From Pseudomonas marvdashtae (GTDB lineage Bacteria > Pseudomonadota > Gammaproteobacteria > Pseudomonadales > Pseudomonadaceae): a DNA stretch of 64,000 bases. Within the stretch, counting starts at the first letter, position 1, and each line of letters begins with the position of its first letter. Both the position numbers and the translations under genes were made by a program. The notes under the pieces are model-generated. The model had not been told where the DNA came from. It was given only the letters and a program-made list of their open reading frames with translations, and did no database searches. Positions 1 to 9,507 of the stretch are shown piece by piece. The DNA is taken from the NCBI RefSeq assembly GCF_014268655.2, contig NZ_JABWQX020000001.1, positions 836,001 to 900,000 on the forward strand, written 5' to 3'.

Positions 1-2
1 TG

Positions 3-584
3 TACGGTGACTACGGGATTTCCCTGGGCGCGATCCTCGCTGCGTTGGTGATCCTGTTCTACAACACGCTGTCGACCATTGTGCTGGCGGTCTACAGCCC
101 GGTGATCAAGTCCGACCCGTGGAGCATCTGCAAAAGTGTGGTCAGCAACCCGTTGATCATCAGCGTGATCGTCGCCGCGCCGTTCGCCTATTGGCAGATC
201 GGCCTGCCAAACTGGTTCGAGACCTCGACCAAGTACCTGGCGCAGATGACCTTGCCCCTGGCGCTGATCTGCATCGGTGGCACGTTGTCGCTGGCGGCCT
301 TGCGCAAGAGCGGCAAGATGGCCCTGAGTTCGAGCCTGGTGAAAATGGTCGGCCTGCCGCTGGTGACGACCTTGGGCGCCTGGCTCTGGGGCTTTCGTGG
401 GGCGGAACTGGGGATCCTGTTCCTCTACTTCGGCAGCCCCACCGCCGCCGCCAGCTTCGTCATGGCCCGGGCGGCGAATGGCAACCATGAACTGGCGGCG
501 GCGATCATCGTCATCACCACGTTGATGGCGGCGATTACCACCAACCTGGGGATTTTTGTGTTGCAGTGGGGTGGGTGGATCTAG
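3..584 (+). CDS. AEC family transporter, C-terminal part (5' end outside window)
   Basis: The reading frame is already open at the first base, so the gene starts upstream of the window; about 193 C-terminal residues are visible. They are very hydrophobic, with roughly five membrane segments, and end in a final helix just before the TAG stop. The spacing of helices and the Gly/Pro/Asn-containing breaks (for example FGSPTAAASFVMARAANGN) match the C-terminal half of auxin efflux carrier/malonate-type permeases (AEC family), which export or import organic anions across the inner membrane. The substrate cannot be told from this piece. The gene converges on the PcaC-like gene with only 15 bp between them. 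Confidence 0.8.
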   Translation, partial: YGDYGISLGAILAALVILFYNTLSTIVLAVYSPVIKSDPWSICKSVVSNPLIISVIVAAPFAYWQIGLPNWFETSTKYLAQMTLPLALICIGGTLSLAALRKSGKMALSSSLVKMVGLPLVTTLGAWLWGFRGAELGILFLYFGSPTAAASFVMARAANGNHELAAAIIVITTLMAAITTNLGIFVLQWGGWI

Positions 585-599
585 CCTTCAATCGCCCGG

Positions 600-980
600 T
601 CACTCAGGCTTCTGATAACTATCGATCACTTCCTGCGCCGCCCGGAACGCATCGATCGCCGCCGGCACGCCCGCGTACACCGCGCAGTGCAGCAACGCCT
701 CGCGAATCTCTTCCACCGTGCAGCCATTGTTCAGCGCGCCACGCACGTGGCCTTTGAGTTCCTGCGGGCATTTGAGCGCGGTGAGGGCGGCGAGGGTGAT
801 CAGGCTGCGGGTTTTCAGCGGCAGGCCTTCGCGGCTCCAGACGCTGCCCCAGGCATGCTCGTTGACGAAGTCCTGCAACGGCTGGGTGAATTCGGTGGCG
901 TTGCCCAGGGCTCGGTCGACGAAGGCTTCGCCCATGACTTGGCGACGCATGTCGAGGCCGGTCTTTGGCGTGTCGGTCAT
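600..980 (-). CDS. carboxymuconolactone decarboxylase family protein (PcaC-like)
   Basis: A 126-residue protein of the AhpD/CMD fold family. The body resembles PcaC (gamma-carboxymuconolactone decarboxylase of the protocatechuate pathway): an N-terminal MRRQVMGEAFVDRAL segment, a central HAWGSVWSREGLPLKTRSLITLA-type stretch, then NNGCTVEEIREALLHCAVYAGVPAA. Length agrees with PcaC (about 130). The start ATG overlaps the antiporter stop as ATGA and has GAGGGA upstream, so the two genes are translationally coupled. No other protocatechuate gene is nearby, so it may be a paralogue with another substrate rather than true PcaC. Family is firm, reaction is inferred. Confidence 0.85.
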   Translation of the reverse strand: MTDTPKTGLDMRRQVMGEAFVDRALGNATEFTQPLQDFVNEHAWGSVWSREGLPLKTRSLITLAALTALKCPQELKGHVRGALNNGCTVEEIREALLHCAVYAGVPAAIDAFRAAQEVIDSYQKPE

Positions 981-2071
981 GGTAAATCCCTCTTGTGGTG
1001 TTGGCGGCGCCAGGCGCGCGAGGACGTGAACAGCAGGAACGCGAACAGGGCGGGCAGCACGTAGAACAGCATCAGCCGTTCCAGCTGGCCGGCCAATGGC
1101 ATGCCGGTGGTGAACGACACCACGTGCAGCCCGTAGGCGAGGTACAGCCCCAGGAACAGCAGGCCCTCGGCGCGGGTGACGCGATAGCCGGAATAGAACA
1201 CCGGCAGGCACAACACCGCCACGCCGAGCATCACCGGCAAGTCGAAGTCCAGGGCATTGGGTGAGACCGACAGCGGCGACGGGGCGGCGAGGGCGGTCAC
1301 GCCCAGCACGCCGAGCAGGTTGAACAGGTTGCTGCCGATCACGTTGCCTACCGCGATGTCCCGCTGGCCGCGCAGGGCGGCGATCAGCGAGGTGGCGAGT
1401 TCCGGCAGCGAAGTGCTGACGGCGACAATGGTCAGGCCGATGATGCGCTCCGACAGTCCCAGGTCGCTCGCCACTTCCACGGCGGCGCCCAATAGCAGGT
1501 TCCCGGCGAAAACCAGCATCGTCAGGCCCGACACGATCATCATCAAGCTCTTGAGCCACGACATGCGGGCCACGTCCACGCCCACCGGATGCGGTCGTCC
1601 CGAATGCCGGGACTGGCGCAGCAGCAGGCCCAGGTACACCGCCAGGGCCATCAGCAGCAGTGCGCCGTCCAAGCGGGTCAGCTCTTCGTTCCAGGCCAGC
1701 ACGAACACCAGCAGGCTGGCGCCGATCATCAGTGGAATATCCAGCCGCACCAACTGACGCGAGACGCGCAACGGGATGATCAGTGCCGACAGGCCGAGAG
1801 TTACCAGGATGTTGAAGATACCGCTGCCGATCACACTGCCCACGGCGATGTCGGCGTTCTGGGCGAGGGTCGCCTGCAGGCTGACGGCCATCTGCGGCGC
1901 GCTGCTGCCGAAGGCGACGACGGTCAGGCCGATGATCAACGGCCGCACCTGCAAGCGGGCCGCCAGGCCGACGGCGGCGCGCACGAGCAGCTCGGCGCCG
2001 GCGATCAGCAACAGCAGGGCGCCGAACAATTCGATCAGGCTGAGCAGCGGTAGGGCGGTGAGTAGGGAAAT
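977..2071 (-). CDS. calcium/sodium antiporter (CaCA family, YrbG-like)
   Basis: An inner-membrane cation exchanger with about ten helices and the two inverted alpha repeats of the CaCA family: FGSSAPQMAVS with VIGSGIFN, and STSLPELATS with VIGSNLFN. The second repeat keeps the cation-binding Glu; the first has Gln in its place (residue 60 from the start used here). No ATG or GTG lies at a suitable 5' position. A TTG at 2029 would work but has no ribosome binding site and would cut into the first hydrophobic segment. An ATT at 2069-2071 has GGAG seven bases upstream and adds 14 in-frame residues, so I placed the start there with caution. The stop overlaps the PcaC-like start. Confidence 0.8.
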   Translation of the reverse strand: MSLLTALPLLSLIELFGALLLLIAGAELLVRAAVGLAARLQVRPLIIGLTVVAFGSSAPQMAVSLQATLAQNADIAVGSVIGSGIFNILVTLGLSALIIPLRVSRQLVRLDIPLMIGASLLVFVLAWNEELTRLDGALLLMALAVYLGLLLRQSRHSGRPHPVGVDVARMSWLKSLMMIVSGLTMLVFAGNLLLGAAVEVASDLGLSERIIGLTIVAVSTSLPELATSLIAALRGQRDIAVGNVIGSNLFNLLGVLGVTALAAPSPLSVSPNALDFDLPVMLGVAVLCLPVFYSGYRVTRAEGLLFLGLYLAYGLHVVSFTTGMPLAGQLERLMLFYVLPALFAFLLFTSSRAWRRQHHKRDLP

Positions 2072-2087
2072 GGCCGGGCTCCGTCTA

Positions 2088-2465
2088 TCAATCGTCGAGG
2101 GCTTGCACGCGCACCCGCGCGGTGCCGCTGCGCAGCATGCCCAATTGTTCGGCGGCGGCGCGTGAAACGTCGATCAAGCGACCGCGGGTATACGGGCCGC
2201 GATCGTTGATGCGCACCACGACGCTGTCGTTGTTTTTCAGGTTGGTGATTTTCACCCGCGTGCCGAACGGCAACTGGCGATGGGCGGCGGTCAGGCCGTG
2301 CTGGTCGAAACGCTCGCCGCTGGCGGTGCGCTTGCCATGATGCCTGGCACCGTAATAAGAGGCGACGCCGGTCTGGTCGTAGCCGTGTGGATCGACCGTC
2401 CCGCTCTGGCTGGCGCAACCGGCCAGCAAGGACAGCAGGGCGCAGGCGCCGAGGAGACGCTTCAT
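2088..2465 (-). CDS. RlpA-like lipoprotein (septal ring lytic transglycosylase family)
   Basis: A 125-residue secreted lipoprotein. The signal peptide ends in the lipobox LAGC, giving Cys16 as the lipidated residue. The rest is one double-psi beta-barrel with the family hallmarks GVASYYG, a His in AAHRQLPFGTRV, and the catalytic-type Asp in RINDRGPY. RlpA enzymes cleave naked glycan strands at the septum. This copy is barrel-only: it lacks the C-terminal SPOR domain of full-length RlpA and is therefore a short paralogue; in PAO1 a similar small gene also sits next to gatB. Activity on glycan is inferred. Its stop lies 16 bp from the antiporter start and the two genes may be co-transcribed. 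Confidence 0.85.
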   Translation of the reverse strand: MKRLLGACALLSLLAGCASQSGTVDPHGYDQTGVASYYGARHHGKRTASGERFDQHGLTAAHRQLPFGTRVKITNLKNNDSVVVRINDRGPYTRGRLIDVSRAAAEQLGMLRSGTARVRVQALDD

Positions 2466-2477
2466 TCGATGACCCCA

Positions 2478-2587
2478 TGATCGTTCCCATGCTCTGCGTG
2501 GGAATGCAGCCCGTGACGCTCTGCGTCACAAAAAGCGGACGCGGAGCGTCCAGTGAGGCGTTCCCACGCAGAGCGCGGGAACGATCA
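2478..2587. repeat. intergenic inverted repeat with cloverleaf-like fold
   Basis: Outer arms 2478-2507 and 2558-2587 are 30 bases long and complementary except at three positions. Between them lie two perfect smaller hairpins, 2513-2529 (7-bp stem, GTGACGC/GCGTCAC) and 2537-2551 (6-bp stem, GGACGC/GCGTCC). It fills the gap between the gatB 3' end and the RlpA-like gene. It looks like a dispersed intergenic repeat of fluorescent pseudomonads rather than a simple terminator, as there is no T run. Confidence 0.75.
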
Positions 2588-2599
2588 CCATCCATTAAG

Positions 2600-4045
2600 T
2601 CAGCCTTCGAGCTTGCTTTTGAGCAGTTCGTTGACCTGTTGCGGGTTGGCCTTGCCCTTGGAGGCTTTCATGGCCTGACCGACGAAGAAGCCGAACATCT
2701 TGCCACGCTTGGCTTCGTCCGCCGCGCGGTATTGCTCGACCTGTTCGGCGTTGGCCGCGAGCATTTCATCGAGCACGGCGCTGATCGCCCCCGTGTCGGT
2801 GACCTGCTTCAAGCCGCGCTTCTCGATGATCTCGTCGGCGCTGCCTTCACCATTGGCCATGGCTTCGAACACCATCTTGGCGATCTTGCCGGAAATGGTG
2901 TTGTCCTTGATCCGCAGCAGCATGCTGCCCAGTTGCTCGGCCGAGACCGGCGACTCATCGATTTCCAGGCCCTGCTTGTTCAACAAGCTGCCCAACTCGA
3001 CCATCACCCAGTTGGCCGCCAGCTTGGCGTCGCCGCCGATGCTCACGACTTTTTCGAAGTAGTCGGCTTGTTCGCGGCTCGTGGCCAGGACGTTGGCGTC
3101 ATAGCTCGACAGGCCGAACTGCGCCTGGAAACGCTCGCGCTTCTGCGGTGGCAGTTCCGGCAGGGTGGCGCGTACGTCATTGAGGAACGAGTCCTCGATG
3201 ACCACCGGCAGCAGGTCCGGATCGGGGAAGTAACGGTAGTCGTTGGCTTCCTCCTTGCTGCGCATCGGACGGGTCTCGTCCTTGTTCGGGTCGTACAGGC
3301 GGGTCTGCTGGATGACCTTGCCGCCGTCCTCGATCAGTTCGATCTGGCGCTGGATCTCGGTGTTGATCGCCTTCTCGATGAAGCGGAACGAGTTGACGTT
3401 CTTGATCTCGCAGCGGGTGCCGAACTCGACCTGGCCCTTTGGCCGGATCGACACGTTGCAGTCGCAGCGCAGCGAGCCTTCGGCCATGTTGCCGTCGCAG
3501 ATGCCCAGGTAGCGCACCAGTGCATGGATCGCCTTGACGTAGGCCACGGCTTCCTTGGCGCTGCGCATGTCCGGCTCGGAGACGATTTCCAGCAGCGGCG
3601 TGCCGGCACGGTTCAGGTCGATGCCGGTGGCGCCGTTGAATTCTTCGTGCAGGCTCTTGCCGGCGTCTTCTTCCAGATGCGCACGGGTGATGCCGACGCG
3701 TTTGACGGTGCCGTCTTCCAGGGCGATGTCCAGGTGGCCCTTGCCGACGATCGGCAATTCCATCTGGCTGATCTGGTAGCCCTTGGGCAGGTCCGGGTAG
3801 AAGTAGTTCTTGCGGGCGAACACGTTGTGCTGGCCAATCTCGGCGTCGATCGCCAAGCCGAACATTACCGCCATGCGCACCGCTTCGGCGTTGAGCACAG
3901 GCAGTACGCCGGGCATGCCCAGGTCGACGAGGCTGGCCTGGGTGTTGGGCTCGGAGCCGAACGTGGTCGAGCTACCGGAAAAGATTTTCGATCGGGTGGT
4001 GAGCTGGGTATGTATCTCCAGCCCGATCACGACTTCCCATTGCAT
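2600..4045 (-). CDS. gatB: Asp-tRNA(Asn)/Glu-tRNA(Gln) amidotransferase subunit B
   Basis: 481 residues, the normal GatB length. It begins with the typical [13 protein letters not shown] and contains the [19 protein letters not shown] and [10 protein letters not shown] signatures of the tRNA-binding kinase-like cradle, followed by a C-terminal YqeY-like tail domain ending in [13 protein letters not shown]. GatB phosphorylates the mischarged Glu or Asp on tRNA and, with GatA supplying ammonia and GatC as a clamp, converts it to Gln or Asn in the cytoplasm. It is the last gene of gatC-gatA-gatB, 10 bp after gatA. Nothing unusual was seen. Confidence 0.98.
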   Translation of the reverse strand: MQWEVVIGLEIHTQLTTRSKIFSGSSTTFGSEPNTQASLVDLGMPGVLPVLNAEAVRMAVMFGLAIDAEIGQHNVFARKNYFYPDLPKGYQISQMELPIVGKGHLDIALEDGTVKRVGITRAHLEEDAGKSLHEEFNGATGIDLNRAGTPLLEIVSEPDMRSAKEAVAYVKAIHALVRYLGICDGNMAEGSLRCDCNVSIRPKGQVEFGTRCEIKNVNSFRFIEKAINTEIQRQIELIEDGGKVIQQTRLYDPNKDETRPMRSKEEANDYRYFPDPDLLPVVIEDSFLNDVRATLPELPPQKRERFQAQFGLSSYDANVLATSREQADYFEKVVSIGGDAKLAANWVMVELGSLLNKQGLEIDESPVSAEQLGSMLLRIKDNTISGKIAKMVFEAMANGEGSADEIIEKRGLKQVTDTGAISAVLDEMLAANAEQVEQYRAADEAKRGKMFGFFVGQAMKASKGKANPQQVNELLKSKLEG

Positions 4046-4055
4046 GTGTTTCTCC

Positions 4056-5507
4056 TCAGAAGCCGGTTGGGGTGCGGGTGTGCCAATCAGTGTTCAGCTG
4101 GTACTGATGAGCGACATTGAGCAGGCGGCCTTCCTGGAAATACGGCGCGAGCAGCTGCACGCCCACCGGCAGGCCATCGACGAAACCGGCCGGCATGGAC
4201 AAGCCTGGCAAGCCGGCGAGGTTGGCGGTGATGGTGTAGACGTCTTCCAGGTAGGCAGCGACCGGGTCGCTGTTCTTGGCGCCGAGTTTCCAGGCCGGGT
4301 TCGGCGTGGTTGGGCCGAGGATGATGTCGACCTCGTTGAAGGCGGCCATGAAGTCGTTTTTTACCAGGCGGCGGATTTTTTGCGCCTTGAGGTAGTAGGC
4401 ATCGTAGTAGCCAGCGGACAGCGCGTAGGCGCCGACCATGATCCGGCGTTGCACTTCGGCGCCGAAGCCTTCGCCACGGGAGCGCTTGTACAGATCGATG
4501 AGGTTTTGCGGATTCTCGCAGCGATGGCCGAAGCGCACGCCGTCGAAGCGCGAGAGGTTCGAGGACGCTTCCGCCGGGGCGATCACATAGTACGCCGGGA
4601 TGGCGTGCTGCATGTTCGGCAGGCTGATTTCCTTGATCACGGCGCCGAGCTTTTCCAGCGCCTTGATGCTGTCTTGGATCAGCTCGGCGATGCGCGGGTC
4701 GAGGCCGGCGCCGAAGTATTCCTTCGGTACGCCGATGCGCAGGCCTTGCAGCGAGCCGTTGAGGCCGGCGCTGTAGTCCGGCACCGGCTCATCGATGCTG
4801 GTGGAATCGTTCGGGTCGAAGCCGGCCATGCCTTGCAGCAGGATCGCGCAGTCTTCGGCGGTGCGCGCCAGCGGGCCGCCCTGGTCGAGGCTGGAGGCGT
4901 AGGCGATCATGCCCCAGCGCGAGACGCGACCGTAGGTCGGCTTGAGCCCGGTGAGGTTGGTGAACGCGGCTGGCTGGCGGATCGAGCCGCCGGTGTCGGT
5001 CGCGGTGGCAGCGGGCAACAGGCGCGCGGCCACGGCGGCGGCGGAACCGCCGGACGAACCGCCCGGGACATGTTCCAGGTTCCACGGGTTTTTCACCGCG
5101 CCGTAGTAGCTCGACTCGTTGGCAGAACCCATGGCGAATTCGTCCATGTTGGTCTTGCCCAGGGTCACGGTGCCGGCGGCGGCCAACTTGGCGACGACGG
5201 TGGCGTCGTACGGCGCCTTGAAGTTATCGAGCATCTTCGAGCCGCAACTGGTGCGGATGCCCTGGGTGCAGAACAGGTCTTTGTGGGCAATCGGCGCACC
5301 GAGCAGGGCGCCGCTCTCACCGTTGGCGCGACGGGCGTCGGCGGCCTTGGCCTGGCTCAGGGCCAGTTCTTCGGTGAGGCTGATGAAACTGTTGAGCTGC
5401 GGGTCGAGCTGGGCGATGCGCGCCAGCAGGGTCTTGGTCAGCTCTTCGGAAGAAAACTTTTTATCGGCGAGTCCGCGGGCGATCTCGGCCAGGGTCATGT
5501 GATGCAT
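4056..5507 (-). CDS. gatA: Asp-tRNA(Asn)/Glu-tRNA(Gln) amidotransferase subunit A
   Basis: 483 residues of the amidase signature family. The Ser-cisSer-Lys triad is present as Lys76 (PIAHKD), Ser151 ([10 protein letters not shown]) and Ser175 (DTGGSIR). GatA hydrolyses glutamine and sends ammonia to the GatB site. A Met-His-His-Met beginning allows two starts three codons apart; I kept the longer. The gene sits 16 bp after gatC and 10 bp before gatB, so the three form one operon. Confidence 0.98.
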   Translation of the reverse strand: MHHMTLAEIARGLADKKFSSEELTKTLLARIAQLDPQLNSFISLTEELALSQAKAADARRANGESGALLGAPIAHKDLFCTQGIRTSCGSKMLDNFKAPYDATVVAKLAAAGTVTLGKTNMDEFAMGSANESSYYGAVKNPWNLEHVPGGSSGGSAAAVAARLLPAATATDTGGSIRQPAAFTNLTGLKPTYGRVSRWGMIAYASSLDQGGPLARTAEDCAILLQGMAGFDPNDSTSIDEPVPDYSAGLNGSLQGLRIGVPKEYFGAGLDPRIAELIQDSIKALEKLGAVIKEISLPNMQHAIPAYYVIAPAEASSNLSRFDGVRFGHRCENPQNLIDLYKRSRGEGFGAEVQRRIMVGAYALSAGYYDAYYLKAQKIRRLVKNDFMAAFNEVDIILGPTTPNPAWKLGAKNSDPVAAYLEDVYTITANLAGLPGLSMPAGFVDGLPVGVQLLAPYFQEGRLLNVAHQYQLNTDWHTRTPTGF

Positions 5508-5523
5508 GAGAGGCTCTTTCCCT

Positions 5524-5811
5524 TTAGTCGATGACTTTCGGAACCAGGTACAGGCCGTTTTCGACCGCAGGTGCGATGGACTGGTAGGCCTCGCGATTAT
5601 TCGACTCGGTGACGACGTCGGCGCGCAGGCGCTGGCTGGCTTCCAGTGGGTGGGCCAGCGGTTCGATACCGTCGGTATCGACCGCTTGCATCTCGTCGAC
5701 CAGCCCTAGAATGCTGTTCAGGGCAGCAGTAATGTGTGGAAGATCGGCTTCATTGAGGCCCAAGCAGGCCAGATGAGCGATTTTTTCCACGTCGGAGCGT
5801 TCAAGCGCCAT
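5524..5811 (-). CDS. gatC: Asp-tRNA(Asn)/Glu-tRNA(Gln) amidotransferase subunit C
   Basis: A 95-residue GatC starting [17 protein letters not shown], with the conserved middle [24 protein letters not shown]. GatC wraps around the GatA-GatB interface and stabilises the complex. It is the first gene of the gat operon. The region upstream (5812-6025) is shared with the divergent mreB, so both promoters lie there. Confidence 0.97.
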   Translation of the reverse strand: MALERSDVEKIAHLACLGLNEADLPHITAALNSILGLVDEMQAVDTDGIEPLAHPLEASQRLRADVVTESNNREAYQSIAPAVENGLYLVPKVID

Positions 5812-5952
5812 GGGATTCTCCAGTGGAAAACAAAACGGACGCAGTCTGTCCGTGTGTTAGATTGTCGGAACACTACCGCATTTCTACGGGTCTATACCCG
5901 CGATTGTGGGGTTTGGTGCACAGAAAAGCGGCCAATTTAACATATTGGCGCC

Positions 5953-5981
5953 TTGCCCAAAATCCCTGTCGTTGTTAGAGT
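5953..5981 (+). promoter_or_regulatory. candidate sigma-70 promoter of mreB
   Basis: TTGCCC at 5953-5958 and TAGAGT at 5976-5981 are separated by 17 bases, giving four of six matches to each consensus hexamer. This would put the transcription start about 38 bases before the mreB ATG. It is a by-eye call within the 214-bp gatC-mreB divergent gap. Confidence 0.45.
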
Positions 5982-6013
5982 TTGCCGCACTTTTTTACCC
6001 ACGCGTTGCCTAG

Positions 6014-7063
<1,050 letters not shown>

Positions 7064-7094
7064 GTCTGGCTGAGTGGTCTATGTTGTTTGCGCC

Positions 7095-7120
7095 CGGGCA
7101 GCACTTTGCAGTGCTGCCCG
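7095..7120 (+). terminator. mreB-mreC intercistronic hairpin
   Basis: A perfect 10-bp stem (CGGGCAGCAC / GTGCTGCCCG) with a six-base loop lies 32 bases after the mreB stop. It is followed by a T-rich but interrupted stretch (TTGGCGTTTATCTT), so it is best read as a partial terminator or attenuator between mreB and mreC. Confidence 0.55.
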
Positions 7121-7190
7121 TTGGCGTTTATCTTCTGTCATTCGTATCCAGGCCGGTTTGATGCCGTATGAATAAAGAAAACATTTGCCT

Positions 7191-7207
7191 GGGAGGAGCG
7201 GCCTATT
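7191..7207 (+). promoter_or_regulatory. strong Shine-Dalgarno in front of an ATT start codon (mreC)
   Basis: GGGAGGAG at 7191-7198 is followed after six bases by ATT at 7205-7207. The spacing is ideal, and the next codons encode KPLFAKGPSLGVR, the expected MreC N-terminus. No ATG, GTG or TTG competes at this distance. Confidence 0.7.
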
Positions 7208-8326
7208 AAACCGCTTTTCGCCAAAGGCCCCTCACTGGGTGTGCGCCTTCTGGTGTTGACCGTGCTGTCGGTCGCGCTGATGGTGGTCGACGCCCGTTTC
7301 ACGCTGCTCAAGCCAGTGCGCAGCCAGATGTCGCTGGTGTTGATGGAGTCCTACTGGATCACCGACCTGCCGCAACGGTTGTGGCAAGGTGTGGCCAGTC
7401 AGTTTGGCAGCCGGACCGAACTGGTCGCCGAAAACGAAAAACTCAAGACCGAAAACCTGCTGTTGCAGGGGCGCATGCAGAAGCTGGCGGCCCTCACCGA
7501 GCAGAACGTGCGGTTGCGCGAGTTGCTCAACTCCTCCGCGCTGGTCAACGAGAAGGTCGAAGTGGCCGAGTTGATCGGCATGGACCCCAACCCCTTCACC
7601 CACCGCATCATCATCAACAAGGGTGAGCGCGACGGCGTGGTCCTCGGCCAGCCGGTGCTCGACGCCCGTGGCCTGATGGGCCAGGTGGTGGAGTTGATGC
7701 CCTATACGTCTCGTGTCCTGCTACTGACCGATACCACCCACAGTATTCCCGTGCAGGTCAATCGCAACGGCTTGCGGGCGATTGCCAGCGGTACCGGCAA
7801 CCCGGAACGCCTGGAGCTGCGCCACGTGGCGGACACCGCCGACATCAAGGAAGGCGACTTGCTGGTCAGTTCCGGCCTCGGCCAGCGGTTCCCGGCCGGT
7901 TATCCGGTGGCAACGGTCAAGGAAGTCATCCACGACTCCGGCCAGCCGTTCGCGATCGTGCGGGCAGTGCCGACGGCCGCGTTGAACCGCAGTCGCTACC
8001 TGCTGCTGGTTTTCAGCGACAATCGCACGCCTGAAGAACGCGCCAACGATGCGGCGGTGGCCCAGGAAGTCCAGGACCGGCAGGGTGGCGAATCGACCGC
8101 TCCGGCCGCGCCAGCGCCTGTGCCTGTTCCGACCACGGTGCCCAAGCCTCAAGCAGCAACACCCGCTGCCACGCCCCCGGCCACGACGCCCCCGGCCGCA
8201 CCTGCCGCGACCCCCGCCCGTCCAGCCGCCCATCAGCCGGCGACCCAGCCTGCAAGACCTGCAGCCAAACCGCCGGCCTCGACGCCCGCCACCGCGCCTG
8301 CCACTAGGGGAGCACGAGAAGAATGA
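7205..8326 (+). CDS. mreC: rod-shape determining protein MreC
   Basis: About 373 residues. After a short cytoplasmic N-terminus (KPLFAKGPSLGVR) comes one membrane helix (about residues 15-30), a coiled coil (about 65-105, rich in Leu/Glu/Lys) and the two beta-barrel domains of the periplasmic MreC core, including HRIIINKGERDGV and DLLVSSGLGQRFPAGYPV. The last roughly 90 residues are a low-complexity Pro/Ala/Thr tail, longer than in many MreC proteins. MreC links MreB to RodA/PBP2. The start is placed at ATT 7205 because of the strong Shine-Dalgarno and the preserved N-terminus; the first alternative, GTG at 7241, would remove 12 residues and has no binding site. The stop overlaps mreD by ATGA. 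Confidence 0.93.
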   Translation: MKPLFAKGPSLGVRLLVLTVLSVALMVVDARFTLLKPVRSQMSLVLMESYWITDLPQRLWQGVASQFGSRTELVAENEKLKTENLLLQGRMQKLAALTEQNVRLRELLNSSALVNEKVEVAELIGMDPNPFTHRIIINKGERDGVVLGQPVLDARGLMGQVVELMPYTSRVLLLTDTTHSIPVQVNRNGLRAIASGTGNPERLELRHVADTADIKEGDLLVSSGLGQRFPAGYPVATVKEVIHDSGQPFAIVRAVPTAALNRSRYLLLVFSDNRTPEERANDAAVAQEVQDRQGGESTAPAAPAPVPVPTTVPKPQAATPAATPPATTPPAAPAATPARPAAHQPATQPARPAAKPPASTPATAPATRGAREE

Positions 8327-8811
8327 GCAGTACTCGATCCGGTAACGGCTGGATGGTCTGGCTGACTTTCGCCATCGGCCTGCTGCTCAGCATTTCACCG
8401 CTGCCGCAGTTCATGGAAATCCTCCGGCCACTGTGGCTGGCCCTGTTGCTGGCCTTCTGGGCGTTGGCCTTGCCGCACAAGGTTGGCATGGTCACCGCCT
8501 GGTGCCTTGGCTTGGCCGAAGACGTGCTTTACGGCACGTTGCTGGGGCAAAACGCATTGATCCTGACGCTGATCACTTTCCTGGTGCTGTCGCTGCAACA
8601 ACGCCTGCGGATGTTCCCGATGTGGCAACAGTGCCTGGTGATCCTGGTGATCTTTGGCCTGGCGCAGCTGGTACAGCTATGGCTCAGCGCGCTGACCGGC
8701 AATCGTCAGCCTACCCTGGCGCTGGTGCTGCCGGCCTTGGTCAGTGCCTTGCTCTGGCCGTGGATAAGCTTCGGTTTGCGTGGCTTGCGCCTGCGTTTCA
8801 AAATCAACTGA
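8323..8811 (+). CDS. mreD: rod-shape determining membrane protein MreD
   Basis: 162 residues, almost entirely hydrophobic, with five to six membrane helices and short polar loops, as expected for MreD. Conserved elements include a [17 protein letters not shown] segment near the N-terminus and [17 protein letters not shown]. It is part of the MreBCD-RodA-PBP2 elongasome in the inner membrane. The ATG overlaps the mreC stop as ATGA, so it is translationally coupled to mreC. Confidence 0.96.
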   Translation: MSSTRSGNGWMVWLTFAIGLLLSISPLPQFMEILRPLWLALLLAFWALALPHKVGMVTAWCLGLAEDVLYGTLLGQNALILTLITFLVLSLQQRLRMFPMWQQCLVILVIFGLAQLVQLWLSALTGNRQPTLALVLPALVSALLWPWISFGLRGLRLRFKIN

Positions 8812-8854
8812 TTCGGTCAGGCATTGGCCCGCACCTTGGAAGGGAGATGTCTTG

Positions 8855-9451
8855 ATGAAACCGCTTTACCTCGCCTCAGGTTCGCCGCGTCGGCGTGAGC
8901 TGCTTGCGCAGATCGGCGTGCCGTTCACCGCCATCAGCGCGGACATCGACGAAACTCCCCTCGATCAAGAAACCCCATCGGCCTATGTCGAACGCCTGGC
9001 GCGTGGCAAGGCCGAGGCCGGGCGACACGCCTTGGCGTCTGGCGTCGAGGGCTGCGTGCTCGGGGCCGACACCGCCGTGGTGTTGCAGGGACGAATTCTC
9101 GGTAAACCAGTGGATCAGGCTGACGCCCTGTCGATGCTCCTGAGCCTGTCCGGTCGCGACCATGAAGTGCTGACCGCCATTGCCGTTGTGGACGGCCAGC
9201 ACTGCGAAACCCGGGTGGTTCGCAGCCGGGTGTGCTTTCGCCTCATCACCGAACAGGAAGCGCTCGCCTATTGGGCCAGCGGCGAACCTCGGGACAAGGC
9301 GGGCGGCTATGGTATCCAGGGCCTGGGCGCGGTGTTCGTCGCCGGACTGGAAGGCAGTTATTCAGCCGTGGTCGGCCTGCCACTGTGCGAAACCGCAGAA
9401 CTACTCGGCCATTTCGGCATACCCTGTTGGCAAACCTTGAGCGCGCGCTGA
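8855..9451 (+). CDS. maf: Maf-family nucleoside triphosphate pyrophosphatase (YhdE-type)
   Basis: 198 residues. The Maf fold is shown by [12 protein letters not shown] at the N-terminus, LGADTAVV in the middle and [11 protein letters not shown], which carries the substrate-binding Lys and catalytic carboxylates. The YhdE-type subgroup cleaves dTTP, UTP and modified pyrimidine nucleotides to monophosphates, a house-cleaning role. The ATG at 8855 follows GGGAG (8842-8846) and matches the family start; an upstream open stretch was not used. It sits between mreD and rng, as in PAO1. Confidence 0.95.
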   Translation: MKPLYLASGSPRRRELLAQIGVPFTAISADIDETPLDQETPSAYVERLARGKAEAGRHALASGVEGCVLGADTAVVLQGRILGKPVDQADALSMLLSLSGRDHEVLTAIAVVDGQHCETRVVRSRVCFRLITEQEALAYWASGEPRDKAGGYGIQGLGAVFVAGLEGSYSAVVGLPLCETAELLGHFGIPCWQTLSAR

Positions 9452-9507
9452 GCGCCGTCTGACTTGATGCGGCCATAATCGTGAATACGCCTGAACGAGA
9501 CCCTGCC

